Counted from the first letter of the stretch, positions 16,875-25,840 are shown. The stretch: DNA of 64,000 nt from Treponema sp. (GCA_024687165.1 JAILEY010000038.1:1-64000), one strand, 5' to 3'. A program made the numbers and translations. The notes: generated from the sequence alone by a model not told the origin.

Positions 16875-17335
16875 TGGAAGAAAAAAACAACGAGTCCATG
16901 TACGACCGTCTGGGTGATTTGTTAAGTAAGACTCTTGAAGATGGATTTGTAAAAATAATCAGTAATGAGCGTATTTCCCGTGAAAAAGAAGAACTTGAAA
17001 AAATAAATTTTGAAAAAGAAGCTGAAGAAGAAAGACAGCAGCTTCATGAAGAAATTGCACAGCGCCTTAAATCAAAAAAATTACAGGAAGAAAAAAGACG
17101 CAAAGCAAAAACATCAACTATTATAAAACACCTGTCTCCTGAACTTGAACGCGCATACAGACTTTTAAATATTACTTATGGAGCATCGGCTGAAGAAATA
17201 AAAAAAGCTTACAGAGATCGTCTTATGTATTTTCATCCGGATAAGCATAAGGATAGTCCCGTTCTTCAGAAGGTTGCGAATGACAAGACAAGGCAGATTC
17301 TTGAAGCTTATGATTTAATTGTTAAAAATCTTTAA
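16874..17335 (+). CDS. J-domain protein with C-terminal DnaJ domain
   Basis: A 153-residue protein. The N-terminal half is charged and helical (KEELEKINFEKEAEEERQQLHEEIAQRL), likely coiled coil, and the last 65 residues form a J domain with the HPD motif (YFHPDKHK) that stimulates DnaK ATPase. It lacks the Gly/Phe and zinc-finger regions of true DnaJ, so it is a specialised co-chaperone. The frame starts at GTG overlapping the regulator stop by one base; an in-frame ATG at 16898 (MYDRLGDLL) is an alternative. It is the last gene before a strong terminator, so it belongs to the murG operon. Confidence 0.82.
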   Translation: MEEKNNESMYDRLGDLLSKTLEDGFVKIISNERISREKEELEKINFEKEAEEERQQLHEEIAQRLKSKKLQEEKRRKAKTSTIIKHLSPELERAYRLLNITYGASAEEIKKAYRDRLMYFHPDKHKDSPVLQKVANDKTRQILEAYDLIVKNL

Positions 17336-17340
17336 AAAAG

Positions 17341-17412
17341 AAAAAGCACAATTTTATAACAGGTTTTGAATCATTCTGCAGATTCCGCCATTATAAAACT
17401 TGTGCTTTTTTT
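17341..17412. terminator. Long bidirectional terminator
   Basis: An almost perfect stem pairs AAAAAGCACAATTTTATAA (17341-17359) with TTATAAAACTTGTGCTTTTTT (17391-17411), the only break being one unpaired base in each direction, around a 31-nt loop. A-rich and T-rich flanks on both sides fit termination of both the J-domain operon and convergent glgC. Confidence 0.85.
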
Positions 17413-17464
17413 ATATGCTCTCCATATCCTTGTAAAATGGAGTTACATTAAAGTTTGCTGTAAA

Positions 17465-18763
17465 TTAGATTACAGTTCCGTCAGGGATAATTGCACCCTT
17501 ACGTATAACGATGATTCCTTCTGCGCTGTAGAATAATCCATGATCACCGTCATCGTATTTTTTACCGCTTACATTAATACAACAGTTGTTTCCAATATGA
17601 GCATTTTTATCGATGATTGCGCGTTCAATTTTACAGCCTCGACCAATACCCATATCCGGCTGCTTCTTCTTTTTGTTTGCAGCTTTTTCTTCTTCTGTTT
17701 CGTAGAAGTCTGCACCCATCATGATTACTCCCTTGAGGTCGCAGTCTTCGCGGATGATTGAGCGTACACCGATTACAGACTTTTTGATACTGCTGTCTGA
17801 AATAACACATCCTTCACTTGCAAGAGTAGAAGAAAGTGTTGCATTGTTGATTTTGCTTGGAGGGAGATTACTCATCTGTGTGTAAACAGGTTTTGTTTCC
17901 TCGTACATATTGAATGCAGGTACCGGATTTGTAAGGTCAAGTGTAGCATCGTAGAATGAGCGGATTGTACCGATATCTTCCCAGTAATCATTGAAGATAT
18001 AGCTTGAAACCTTTTTTGTTTTGATTGCCATTGGAATGATTTCTTTACCGAAGTCAGTCTTTTCGTTGTTAAGAAGTTCTTCCATTGTATCTGCGTTGAA
18101 TATGTAGATACCCATTGAAGCAAGATACTCTAAATCTGCAGGAAGGTTTCCGCGTGATTTTTCAGGAATTTTCCAGTGGTCAATGTTAAGGTCTGCGGCT
18201 GGTTTTTCCATAAATGCAGTGATTTTATTTGAATCATCAACCTGCATGATACCGAAACCTGTTGCATCGCGGCGGTTAACTGCTTTTGCTGCAATAGTAA
18301 TGTCTGAACCGCTTTCAATATGCTGATTCATGAATTCTTTAAGGTTCATCTTGTACAGCTGGTCGCCTGAAAGAATGATGTAATGTGTTGGTTTCTGAAC
18401 GCGGAAGTGTCCGAAGTTTTTGCGTACTGCGTCAGCTGTTCCTTCATACCATCCGGAATGTTCGAGAGTCTGTTCAGCAGCAAGAATTTCTACGAAGCCA
18501 CCTGAAAAACGGTCAAAGTTATAGGAATTATTGATGTGAAGATGAAGAGATGCTGAGTTGAACTGAGTCAGCAAATAAATCTTTTTATAACCTGAGTTAA
18601 TACAGTTTGAAATAGGGATATCAACAATACGATATTTACCACCGAATGGAACTGCAGGTTTAGATCTTTCTTTTGTAAGCGGGTAGAGACGTGTACCTTT
18701 TCCACCGCCAAGAATAATTGCCAGAACTCTTGGTTCTTCTTTCATTGTGTTTTTTGATGCCAT
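17465..18763 (-). CDS. glgC: Glucose-1-phosphate adenylyltransferase
   Basis: About 432 residues. GlgC makes ADP-glucose from ATP and glucose-1-phosphate, the committed step of glycogen synthesis. The N-terminal nucleotide loop ILGGGKGTRLYPLTKERSKPAVPFGGKYRI, GTADAVRKN, ILSGDQLYKM, GFVEILAAEQT and FMEKPA are standard, followed by a C-terminal left-handed beta-helix of hexapeptide repeats. The ORF begins at TTG, but GGAGG precedes the ATG at 18763, giving MASKNTMKEEP. It has its own promoter and is not next to glgA (50.6 kb), though both lie in this window. Confidence 0.95.
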   Translation of the reverse strand: MASKNTMKEEPRVLAIILGGGKGTRLYPLTKERSKPAVPFGGKYRIVDIPISNCINSGYKKIYLLTQFNSASLHLHINNSYNFDRFSGGFVEILAAEQTLEHSGWYEGTADAVRKNFGHFRVQKPTHYIILSGDQLYKMNLKEFMNQHIESGSDITIAAKAVNRRDATGFGIMQVDDSNKITAFMEKPAADLNIDHWKIPEKSRGNLPADLEYLASMGIYIFNADTMEELLNNEKTDFGKEIIPMAIKTKKVSSYIFNDYWEDIGTIRSFYDATLDLTNPVPAFNMYEETKPVYTQMSNLPPSKINNATLSSTLASEGCVISDSSIKKSVIGVRSIIREDCDLKGVIMMGADFYETEEEKAANKKKKQPDMGIGRGCKIERAIIDKNAHIGNNCCINVSGKKYDDGDHGLFYSAEGIIVIRKGAIIPDGTVI

Positions 18764-18811
18764 ATTCTTAAATTCCTCCAATATTCTTATGCAACTTCAT
18801 GTGATAAGATA

Positions 18812-18839
18812 ATTATAAATCACATTTTCTAATTTGCAA
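18812..18839 (-). promoter_or_regulatory. Promoter of glgC
   Basis: TTGCAA (18839-18834), 16-bp spacer, TATAAT (18817-18812) on the minus strand, placing transcription start about 40 nt before the glgC ATG and leaving room for its GGAGG site. Confidence 0.6.
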
Positions 18840-18895
18840 GGAAAAGATTTATTTTGAGAAATTTAAATCGTTAAAATATGCTTAATTTGTAAGAA

Positions 18896-20422
18896 TCAGG
18901 TAAGTGATTTTTTATTCTGCTTTGCCAGAGTTGAATTTACAAGAAGTTCGCGGAAGTTGCTCTGTGGCATCGGCTTTGCGTAGTAGAATCCCTGTGCTAT
19001 GTCACAACCTATATTTTTGAGAAGATCGCACTGAGTTTTAGTTTCAACGCCTTCAGCTACAGTTGTAATATTGAGCTTCTTTGCCATTTCAATTACAGAT
19101 GTAATGATAACATTTTCCTTGATATTTTCAGGTCCTCCAGAAAGGAATTCTTTATCAAGCTTAATTACGTCTGCCGGCATGTTTTTAAGAAGATTTAATG
19201 ATGAATATCCTGCTCCAAAATCATCAACAGAAACGCCAAATCCTGCTTTTTTGATTTCACCCATCATCTTAATGAGGCGCTGCTGGTTGTCAAACATTAC
19301 GCTTTCTGTAAGTTCAACTTCAATTTTGTTATCCCCGATTTCATACTGAGAGGCAATATCCTTGAGTTCCTTTATTAAATTTGTGTTGTAAAGGTGACAG
19401 CGGCTTAAGTTGAATGATATTGTAAGTGGCGCATGATTTTTTGATTCAGGAGATTTATTCCAGTCGTCAAGGAACATGCAGACTTTTTTCAGTACGTATT
19501 TGTCAATTTTTTCAATAAATCCGTTGTCTTCAAAAAGCGGCACGAATTTAGCAGGCTGAAGAAATCCTTTTCTAGGGTTGTTCCATCTGATAAGAGCTTC
19601 TGCACCGATTACGCTTTCATCTTCAAACTTGAATTTTGGCTGGAAGAAAACTTCAAATTCCATGTTTTCAATTGCCTTATCCATTGTGAGCGTAATTTCG
19701 CGGTTCCACTCGTGGGCTTCGTTCATTTCTGCGGTATATTCTATTACTCGGTGAGTTGCGTAGTTATTTTTGCAGAGCTTTTGGGCAAGATTAGCTTTAT
19801 CAATCATCGATTCTACGGAAGAATCAGGCTTGTCGATGTAGTAAACACTTGTTGTAAAATCTAGATTGTAATCGCCATGAATAAGATCCTTTATTGCATC
19901 TTCTACGCATGTCATTGTAAATACACGTTCTTCTATGCTCCAGAAGAAATCCGGGCTTTTCATGAAGAAAATAAAATTATCCGCATAGAAACGGCATACT
20001 GCTTCATTCTGTTTACAGTGCGAAACAAAATTTCTTGCAAGTCTTCTAAGAACTTTATTACCGACTATTACGCCGTATGTTTCATTTATAAAGCGGAAGT
20101 TATCAACATTGAATGAAAGAATCAGGTATTCGTTTGGTTTTGCGTTTTTAAGTGTTTTTTGAAGGTGTTTTTCAAATGTAGAAAATGTAGAAATCCCCGT
20201 AATGTTGTCTTTGTCTGCAATTATCTTCTTTTTGTGAAGAACAAGAACCATTATGGAAATAATAAGAAGGATTACAGTTGTTGCAAGTAAAATAAAGTAT
20301 ATGTGATATGTAGATTTTGCAATTGTTACCGATTTTGATTCAGCACCGCAGACACCAGTAAAAATCAGTGAGAGGAAAGATAGTAGAAGGTATTTAATTG
20401 AAAAAAACGATTTGTTGCTCAT
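18896..20422 (-). CDS. Membrane c-di-GMP phosphodiesterase, degenerate GGDEF plus EAL
   Basis: About 508 residues. An N-terminal signal or first helix (KYLLLSFLSLIFTGVCG), a short periplasmic piece and a membrane helix (IYFILLATTVILLIISIMVLVL) lead to a GGDEF-like domain whose signature is replaced by FYADNF, so it should not make c-di-GMP and may be regulatory. The EAL domain keeps EALIRW, the NLSR and ELTES segments, DDFGAGYSS, KLDKEF and AEGVET, so hydrolysis of c-di-GMP is expected. I chose the ATG at 20422 because GAGGG lies upstream and it gives a sensible N-terminus; the longer ORF adds 28 unlikely residues. It is divergent from the flagellar rod genes, which fits a motility-related role. 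Confidence 0.88.
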   Translation of the reverse strand: MSNKSFFSIKYLLLSFLSLIFTGVCGAESKSVTIAKSTYHIYFILLATTVILLIISIMVLVLHKKKIIADKDNITGISTFSTFEKHLQKTLKNAKPNEYLILSFNVDNFRFINETYGVIVGNKVLRRLARNFVSHCKQNEAVCRFYADNFIFFMKSPDFFWSIEERVFTMTCVEDAIKDLIHGDYNLDFTTSVYYIDKPDSSVESMIDKANLAQKLCKNNYATHRVIEYTAEMNEAHEWNREITLTMDKAIENMEFEVFFQPKFKFEDESVIGAEALIRWNNPRKGFLQPAKFVPLFEDNGFIEKIDKYVLKKVCMFLDDWNKSPESKNHAPLTISFNLSRCHLYNTNLIKELKDIASQYEIGDNKIEVELTESVMFDNQQRLIKMMGEIKKAGFGVSVDDFGAGYSSLNLLKNMPADVIKLDKEFLSGGPENIKENVIITSVIEMAKKLNITTVAEGVETKTQCDLLKNIGCDIAQGFYYAKPMPQSNFRELLVNSTLAKQNKKSLT

Positions 20423-20582
20423 GAAGCTGAAATTCCCTCTTAAATAGAAATATTTTCCTCTCTCACCACTTGAGCCAAGTATACAGTCAAAAAAAGAATA
20501 GCACAAGTAGATTTATAGTTTTTAGAGATTTAACTGCTTAATATAAACTTAAATAGTGTAAAAATGATAAAAAAAATAATAC

Positions 20583-20609
20583 TTAACTAAATTTTTTAAT
20601 ATCCGATAA
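20583..20609 (+). promoter_or_regulatory. Sigma28 (FliA)-type promoter for flgF
   Basis: TTAA (20583-20586), exactly 15 bp, then TCCGATAA (20602-20609), matching the flagellar consensus TAAA-N15-GCCGATAA at all but two positions. It lies 18 bp before the flgF ATG, with AGAGG 7 nt from the start. Confidence 0.65.
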
Positions 20610-20627
20610 ATAAATAGAGGTTATTTT

Positions 20628-21428
20628 ATGATTAGAGGTTGGTATATTGGAGCAAGTGGAATGAATGTACAGCAGAACAGGCTGGACACTATTTCCAATA
20701 ATCTTGCAAACGTAGATACTACAGGATTTAAAAAAGAAACTCCTGTCAGCAAAGAATTCAGCGAACTCCTTCTCAGAAGAACTCAGGCAGATGGAGTTTA
20801 TCATACATCGCTTGGATCTGCAGATGCTGCACCTATAATCGGTACAATCGGTCTTGGAGCAGAAACAAATGAATTGTTTACAGATTTCACCCAGGGCTCT
20901 TTCAAAAATACAGATACAAAAACAGACTTCGCACTTGCAGATAAAGGATTTTTTGCAGTTCATACTCCAGACGGTGAGCGCTATACACGCAACGGAAACT
21001 TTCATCTTGGAAAAGAAGGAATTCTTCTTACAAAAGACGGATATCCGGTTCAGGGTGAAAATGGTGCAATCTATCTTGAAGATGATAAGTTTTTTGTAAA
21101 TCAGGATGGAATGATTTACACTTCAAAAGACAATACTCTTGTAGACAGAATTAAAATCGTAAGATTTGATAATGAAAGATATCTTCAGAAGCAGGGAAAT
21201 TCCATGTGGAAGACAACACAAACTTCTGGGGAAGCTTATATTGCTGAAGGAAATGAGCGTCCTCGTGTTATGCAGGGATATACAGAAACAAGCAATGTAA
21301 ATGTTGTAAATGAAATGGTTCAGATGATTGAAGTGAACCGTGCATATGAAGCAAACCAGAAGACAGTTCAGACTGAAGACAGCATGATGGATACTCTCTG
21401 GTCAAAAGTTGTAACAGTTAACAGATAA
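20628..21428 (+). CDS. flgF: Flagellar basal-body rod protein FlgF
   Basis: A 266-residue FlgF/FlgG-family rod protein. The N-terminal motif GASGMNVQQNRLDTISNNLANVDTTGFKKE and the C-terminal SNVNVVNEMVQMIEVNRAYEANQKTVQ are the paired helical ends that assemble the rod. The core contains ADKGFFAVHTPDGERYTRNGNF. It is the first of two related genes; by position and its shorter central region it is the FlgF-like proximal rod protein. It would be secreted by the flagellar type III system and become part of the periplasmic flagellum rod. A sigma28-type promoter precedes it. Confidence 0.92.
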   Translation: MIRGWYIGASGMNVQQNRLDTISNNLANVDTTGFKKETPVSKEFSELLLRRTQADGVYHTSLGSADAAPIIGTIGLGAETNELFTDFTQGSFKNTDTKTDFALADKGFFAVHTPDGERYTRNGNFHLGKEGILLTKDGYPVQGENGAIYLEDDKFFVNQDGMIYTSKDNTLVDRIKIVRFDNERYLQKQGNSMWKTTQTSGEAYIAEGNERPRVMQGYTETSNVNVVNEMVQMIEVNRAYEANQKTVQTEDSMMDTLWSKVVTVNR

Positions 21429-21449
21429 TCATTAATCGGGGGATAAAAA

Positions 21450-22244
21450 ATGGTAAGAAGTTTATGGAATGCAGCTACCGGAATGAACGGTCAGCAGATG
21501 AATATTGATACAATTTCAAACAACCTTTCTAACGTAAATACAACAGGTTTCAAGCAGCATAGAGCTGAGTTTGAAGACCTTATGTATCAGAATGTAAAAC
21601 TTGCAGGAACTCCTGCTACAGAAGATACAGTTACTCCTGTAGGACATCAGATGGGATCCGGTGTAAAAGTTGGTGCTACACAGCGCATCATGACACAGGG
21701 ATCTTTGCAGGCAACTGGAGTTGATACAGACGTTGCTGTTGTCGGTGACGGATTTTTCCGTGTTCAGCAGTATGACGGATCATGGGCTTATACCCGCGAC
21801 GGTTCTTTTAAGGTTGATTCAACTGGTCAGCTTGTAACTGCAAATGGTCTTAGAGTTCAGCCTGAAATTATTCTTCCTGAAGGATTCCAGCTTGAAACAC
21901 TTACAATTACAGATCACGGAAAAGTAAGTGTAAAAGTAAACGGTGAGCTTGAACCTGTTGAAGTAGGTCAGCTTGAACTTTACAGATTCCCGAATGCTGT
22001 TGGTCTTGAAAATACAGGAGATAACCTGTACAAGGTAACAAATGCTTCTGGAGAACCTATCGCCGGAATTCCAGGTATTGAAGGAATGGGTGTTACAAAG
22101 CATAAGTTTATTGAAATGAGTAACGTTTCAGTTGTAAATGAAATGGTTCAGATGATTGTTGCACAGAGAGCTTATGAGTTCAATTCAAAAGCAATCCAGA
22201 CAAGTGATACAATGCTTCAGACTGCAGCAAGCCTTAAGCGTTAA
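21450..22244 (+). CDS. flgG: Flagellar distal rod protein FlgG
   Basis: A 264-residue distal rod protein. It has the canonical N-terminus MVRSLWNAATGMNGQQMNIDTISNNLSNVNTTGFKQHRAEFEDLMYQ and C-terminus SNVSVVNEMVQMIVAQRAYEFNSKAIQTSDTMLQTA, and the core VGDGFFRVQQYDGSWAYTRDGSF. The 'MYQ' and GVKVG features are typical of FlgG rather than FlgF. It begins 21 nt after flgF with a GGGGG-type ribosome site and ends before a terminator, so the two form a short transcript. Confidence 0.95.
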   Translation: MVRSLWNAATGMNGQQMNIDTISNNLSNVNTTGFKQHRAEFEDLMYQNVKLAGTPATEDTVTPVGHQMGSGVKVGATQRIMTQGSLQATGVDTDVAVVGDGFFRVQQYDGSWAYTRDGSFKVDSTGQLVTANGLRVQPEIILPEGFQLETLTITDHGKVSVKVNGELEPVEVGQLELYRFPNAVGLENTGDNLYKVTNASGEPIAGIPGIEGMGVTKHKFIEMSNVSVVNEMVQMIVAQRAYEFNSKAIQTSDTMLQTAASLKR

Positions 22245-22296
22245 GATATGAAAACAAAATAATGTAAAAAATAAAATCTTCGGGTGAAGGGGAACA

Positions 22297-22332
22297 GCCG
22301 CTTTCTGTGGGAGGAAGGCGGCATTTTTTTTT
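22297..22332 (+). terminator. Terminator after flgG
   Basis: GCCGCTTTC pairs with GAAGGCGGC around an 8-nt loop, followed by nine T residues. It separates flgFG from the independently promoted rod-binding protein gene. Confidence 0.85.
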
Positions 22333-22335
22333 GCT

Positions 22336-22361
22336 TAAATTTATTTTTATAATGCCGATAA
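22336..22361 (+). promoter_or_regulatory. Sigma28 (FliA)-type promoter for the rod-binding protein
   Basis: TAAA (22336-22339), 14 bp, then a perfect GCCGATAA (22354-22361), 31 bp before the ATG at 22393. The spacer is one base shorter than the usual 15. Confidence 0.65.
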
Positions 22362-22392
22362 ATTTAGTGAGAGACTTTTTAGAGGTGATTTT

Positions 22393-22962
22393 ATGGCAAT
22401 GGGAATTTCAGGTTATGGAATAACAGGTACACTCGGCGACGGAAATGTCGGTGTTGATACATCCCTTATGCAGAAAGAAGCAAACCGTTTTGCAGATCTT
22501 GTAAAGGAAAGTCAGAGACAGCAGGCATTAGCTCTTGCATCTTCTCCATCTTCAGATACTCACATTGGGACTGGAGTTTCTTCAAGTCAGATTTCAAGAA
22601 ATCATAGATTGAACGGCGATTACACAATGGGATTTGCCGGAACTTATACGTCTCAAGCTGATAAATCGTCTGCACCTAGAGGCTTTGCTATGGGGGCAAA
22701 AAATAAAGACGGTTCTAATGCGACGATTGACAGAACAAGTGAACTTTATGAACAGTCCATGGAACTTGAAAATTACATGGTAAAAATGATGATGTCTTCT
22801 ATGCGCAATTCAATTACACATACATCTCTTGCTGAAGGAAACGATTATGCAAGAAAGATGTATGATGACATGATGTATGACAACATGGCTGAAGCAATGA
22901 CAAAAAATGCAGGTTTTGGTCTTGCAGATAAAATTTATCTTGAATTAAGCGGTCAGAGATAA
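22393..22962 (+). CDS. FlgJ-like rod-binding protein
   Basis: A 189-residue protein. The C-terminal half (LYEQSMELENYMVKMMMSSMRNSI ... NDYARKMYDDMMYDNMAEAMTKNAGFGLADKIYLEL) matches the rod-binding domain found at the N-terminus of FlgJ, which acts as a scaffold for rod assembly. The muramidase domain of enterobacterial FlgJ is absent, as is usual in spirochaetes. The first 90 residues are Gly/Ser/Gln-rich and probably unstructured. It lies behind flgFG, has a perfect sigma28 -10 element, and begins with a typical AGAGGTG ribosome site. Confidence 0.88.
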   Translation: MAMGISGYGITGTLGDGNVGVDTSLMQKEANRFADLVKESQRQQALALASSPSSDTHIGTGVSSSQISRNHRLNGDYTMGFAGTYTSQADKSSAPRGFAMGAKNKDGSNATIDRTSELYEQSMELENYMVKMMMSSMRNSITHTSLAEGNDYARKMYDDMMYDNMAEAMTKNAGFGLADKIYLELSGQR

Positions 22963-22990
22963 AATCTGTAAATATTAAAATTTAATTTTC

Positions 22991-23022
22991 AAGCTTGAGA
23001 TTTATATTTCAAGCTTTTTTTT
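22991..23022. terminator. Terminator between convergent rod-binding and MFS genes
   Basis: AAGCTTGA (22991-22998) and TCAAGCTT (23009-23016) form an 8-bp stem followed by a T run, ending the flagellar gene; the palindrome may also serve the opposite strand. Confidence 0.7.
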
Positions 23023-23030
23023 ATTTGCTT

Positions 23031-24203
23031 TTATTTTTCTTCAAAATTTTTATCAACTGCTTTGAATGTAATTTCAAGGAAAAAAATATTTAAAAGTGAA
23101 AATAAGAGTACATAATACGGCATGATAAAAATTCCAAAGACCTGCTGAAGATGTCCAAAAATCATCGGCATAAAAGTTGTCCCCGTATATGCGGAAGCCA
23201 TTTGTAATCCGATTACAGATGCACTGTATTTTTTCCCAAAGTTAACAGGTGCCATATGCTGAATTGCAGGATAAACCGGTCCCATTCCACAGCCGCTGAT
23301 TATAAATCCTGCTGCCGCGTAATAATAATTTGAAGTGGGAATTATAATCAGAATAATTCCAAAAAGTTCAATTATAAATCCTGCTCTGATTAAAAGTCTG
23401 TCTCCTGCTTTATTTGAAACAATCCCTGAAATAATTCTTCCGATCATAAGTCCTGCAAAAATCAGGGATCCAAATGAGGCTATAACTTCTTCACTTATTC
23501 CTGATTTTGTTCCGGCAAAATAGCTTGAGGTCCATAAAAAACAAGTTGCTTCTCCTGAGCAGTATGAAAAAAATGCAATCATTGTAAACATAACGCCAGG
23601 ATGTAAAAGAGTTTTTCGTATTCCTGCACTTTGATTTTTCTCTTCATTTTCTGTGGTTGAATTCTTTTTCCATAGAGGAAATGATAAAATACAGACAAAT
23701 AAAATTCCAAGCTGAATAAAAGAAACCCATCGATAGCCTTCATTCCATCTTGCATATTTTAATGCTAGTGCCATGATGTTAGGACTTATTACAGCACCCA
23801 TTCCGTAAAAACAATGTAAAAAGTTCATCACGGAACCGGAAAAATTATTTGCAACATAATGATTAACTGCAGAATCAATCGCTCCTGCTCCAAGTCCGTA
23901 TGGAACCACAAAAATAAAAAGCATCCAGTATTCACTGCAGAAAGAAAATCCTGCAAGTCCGATTACGCTTAAAAAAACAGAAAAACTGATAATCCATTTT
24001 GTTTCAAATCGTTTTATGACTTTAGGACTTACAAGTGCAGATATTATCGTCATAAATGCAATTGCCATATATATAAAGCCTGCGTAAGAAGACGGAACAT
24101 TAAACACTCCCTGCATTACAGGCCATGCAGATCCTAAAAGAGAATCAGGAAGTCCCAGGCTTATGAAAACAAGATAAATTATAGCAAGCAGAAGTGATGC
24201 CAT
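23031..24203 (-). CDS. MFS transporter
   Basis: A 390-residue protein with about 12 membrane helices (LLLAIIYLVFISLGLPDSLLGSAWP at the start) typical of the major facilitator superfamily. The opening 'GLPDSLLGSAWP' and 'NVPSSYAGFIYMAIAF' resemble the FucP/sugar-permease-like branch, suggesting sugar or related solute import, but substrate cannot be assigned. GGAGA lies 7 nt before the ATG. The gene stands alone, divergent from murC. Confidence 0.85.
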   Translation of the reverse strand: MASLLLAIIYLVFISLGLPDSLLGSAWPVMQGVFNVPSSYAGFIYMAIAFMTIISALVSPKVIKRFETKWIISFSVFLSVIGLAGFSFCSEYWMLFIFVVPYGLGAGAIDSAVNHYVANNFSGSVMNFLHCFYGMGAVISPNIMALALKYARWNEGYRWVSFIQLGILFVCILSFPLWKKNSTTENEEKNQSAGIRKTLLHPGVMFTMIAFFSYCSGEATCFLWTSSYFAGTKSGISEEVIASFGSLIFAGLMIGRIISGIVSNKAGDRLLIRAGFIIELFGIILIIIPTSNYYYAAAGFIISGCGMGPVYPAIQHMAPVNFGKKYSASVIGLQMASAYTGTTFMPMIFGHLQQVFGIFIMPYYVLLFSLLNIFFLEITFKAVDKNFEEK

Positions 24204-24305
24204 TTTTTTTCTCCAGTAAAATGTAGAAACTTTTCATCGCGATTATAAACATTTTAAGTAAAAAACATAAGATATTCCCTATAAAAATTTCATTCTGATT
24301 TTTTA

Positions 24306-24334
24306 TTTTCAACGATTATTAAATTTGTTATAAT
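24306..24334 (+). promoter_or_regulatory. Promoter of murC, leaderless geometry
   Basis: A weak TTTTCA (24306-24311), 17-bp spacer and perfect TATAAT (24329-24334), with 9 nt to the murC ATG at 24344. There is no Shine-Dalgarno. Confidence 0.5.
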
Positions 24335-24343
24335 GAAGACATT

Positions 24344-25840
24344 ATGAATAATAAAGATCTTCCCGTAGATTTGAACGGGGTAAAATTTCATTTTGTCGGA
24401 ATCAAGGGAACTGGAATGGTAGCCCTTGTTGAAATATTAAATGCCCGTGGTGCTATAATTTCAGGCAGCGATGTCAGTGAACGGTTTTACACTGATGAAG
24501 TTCTTGAAAAACTTGGAATCAAGCCTCTGGAATTTTCTGAGAAAAATGTAACTTCAGATATTGATTTTGTAATTTATTCTTCAGCATATTCACCTGAAAA
24601 AAATCCTGATTTAATTTCTGCTGTTAAACAGAATAAGCCGATGATGCTTTACAGTGAGGCCCTTGGTGCATTCAGTAAAACTGCATACAGCTGTGGAATC
24701 TGCGGTGTTCATGGAAAGACGACAACTACGGGTCTTACAGGAACGTTGCTTAAAGAACTTCCGCTTAATACTCAGATTCTTGCAGGAAGTATCATTTCTT
24801 CTTTTGGAAATTCATGTACTTCTACAAATAAAAAAGAAGATTCAAGCGGTGTAAATTATTTTGTTGCAGAAACCTGTGAATATCAGCGTCACTTTATGGC
24901 ATTTAATCCGCAGAAAATAATTTTAACTTCTGTAGAAAGTGATCATCAGGATTATTATCCGACTTTTGCAGACATCCAGAATGCTTTTGTTGATTATATC
25001 TGCAAGCTCCCGAAATATGGAACTTTGATTTATTGCGCTGATGATAAAGGTGCTGTTGAAACTGCGGAAATTGCAAAATCAAAAAGAAGCGACATTAAAT
25101 ATGTTCAGTATGGAGAAAATGCAGTTGGTGATTATAAGGTAACGTTAGGTTCTGTTGAAAATGGACGTCAGCATTTTAATATTGCTGTTGCTGGAGAATG
25201 CTGTCTTTGTGTCCCTGGTGCCCATAATGTTAAAAATGCCGCCGCTGCTTTTGCTCTTTGTGTTGAAATTATGAAGGAAGATGGTCTTAATGCTTCTGAT
25301 TATTTTAAAAATTTAAAAGAAGGACTTGAAAAGTTTTCTGGTGGAAAAAGAAGAAGTGAAATTGTTGGAAGAAAAAAGAATTCAAATGGTGATGAAATAA
25401 TTTTTATTGATGATTATGGTCATCATCCGACTGCAATAAAAACTACACTTAAAGGCTACAGGGATTTTTACAGTCATCACAAAATCATCGTGGATTTTAT
25501 GAGTCACACTTACACTCGAACTGCAGCTCTGCTTGATGAATTCGCTTCAAGTTTTGAAAGTGCTGATGTAGTTATTTTGAATAAAATTTATGGAAGCGCC
25601 CGTGAAGATGCAAGTGCTGCAAATGTAACTGGAAAAACTTTAGCAGATAAAGCCCTTGAATATTCAAAAAAATACGGTAACAAAGTAATTTATGCAGAAG
25701 AATTTGAAGAGGCTGCAGAAAAAGCCTTTGAGATTTTAAGTGAAAAATGTGATTCAAAGTACAGTGACGGATATCTGTTTGTTACAATGGGTGCCGGCGA
25801 TAACTGGAAAGTTGGTAAAAAGATTATTGAAAAATTATAG
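24344..25840 (+). CDS. murC: UDP-N-acetylmuramate--L-alanine ligase
   Basis: A 498-residue Mur ligase. It adds L-Ala to UDP-MurNAc at the start of the peptidoglycan stem peptide. Visible motifs: N-terminal Rossmann loop VGIKGTGMVALVEIL, ATP loop GVHGKTTTT, VAETCEYQRHF, SVESDHQDYYPT, PGAHNVKNAAAAFALC, IDDYGHHPTAIKTT and MGAGDNWKVG. The related recycling ligase Mpl shares many of these, so that is the main alternative, but length and the GAGD ending favour MurC. It appears to have its own promoter with almost no 5' leader. Confidence 0.9.
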   Translation: MNNKDLPVDLNGVKFHFVGIKGTGMVALVEILNARGAIISGSDVSERFYTDEVLEKLGIKPLEFSEKNVTSDIDFVIYSSAYSPEKNPDLISAVKQNKPMMLYSEALGAFSKTAYSCGICGVHGKTTTTGLTGTLLKELPLNTQILAGSIISSFGNSCTSTNKKEDSSGVNYFVAETCEYQRHFMAFNPQKIILTSVESDHQDYYPTFADIQNAFVDYICKLPKYGTLIYCADDKGAVETAEIAKSKRSDIKYVQYGENAVGDYKVTLGSVENGRQHFNIAVAGECCLCVPGAHNVKNAAAAFALCVEIMKEDGLNASDYFKNLKEGLEKFSGGKRRSEIVGRKKNSNGDEIIFIDDYGHHPTAIKTTLKGYRDFYSHHKIIVDFMSHTYTRTAALLDEFASSFESADVVILNKIYGSAREDASAANVTGKTLADKALEYSKKYGNKVIYAEEFEEAAEKAFEILSEKCDSKYSDGYLFVTMGAGDNWKVGKKIIEKL

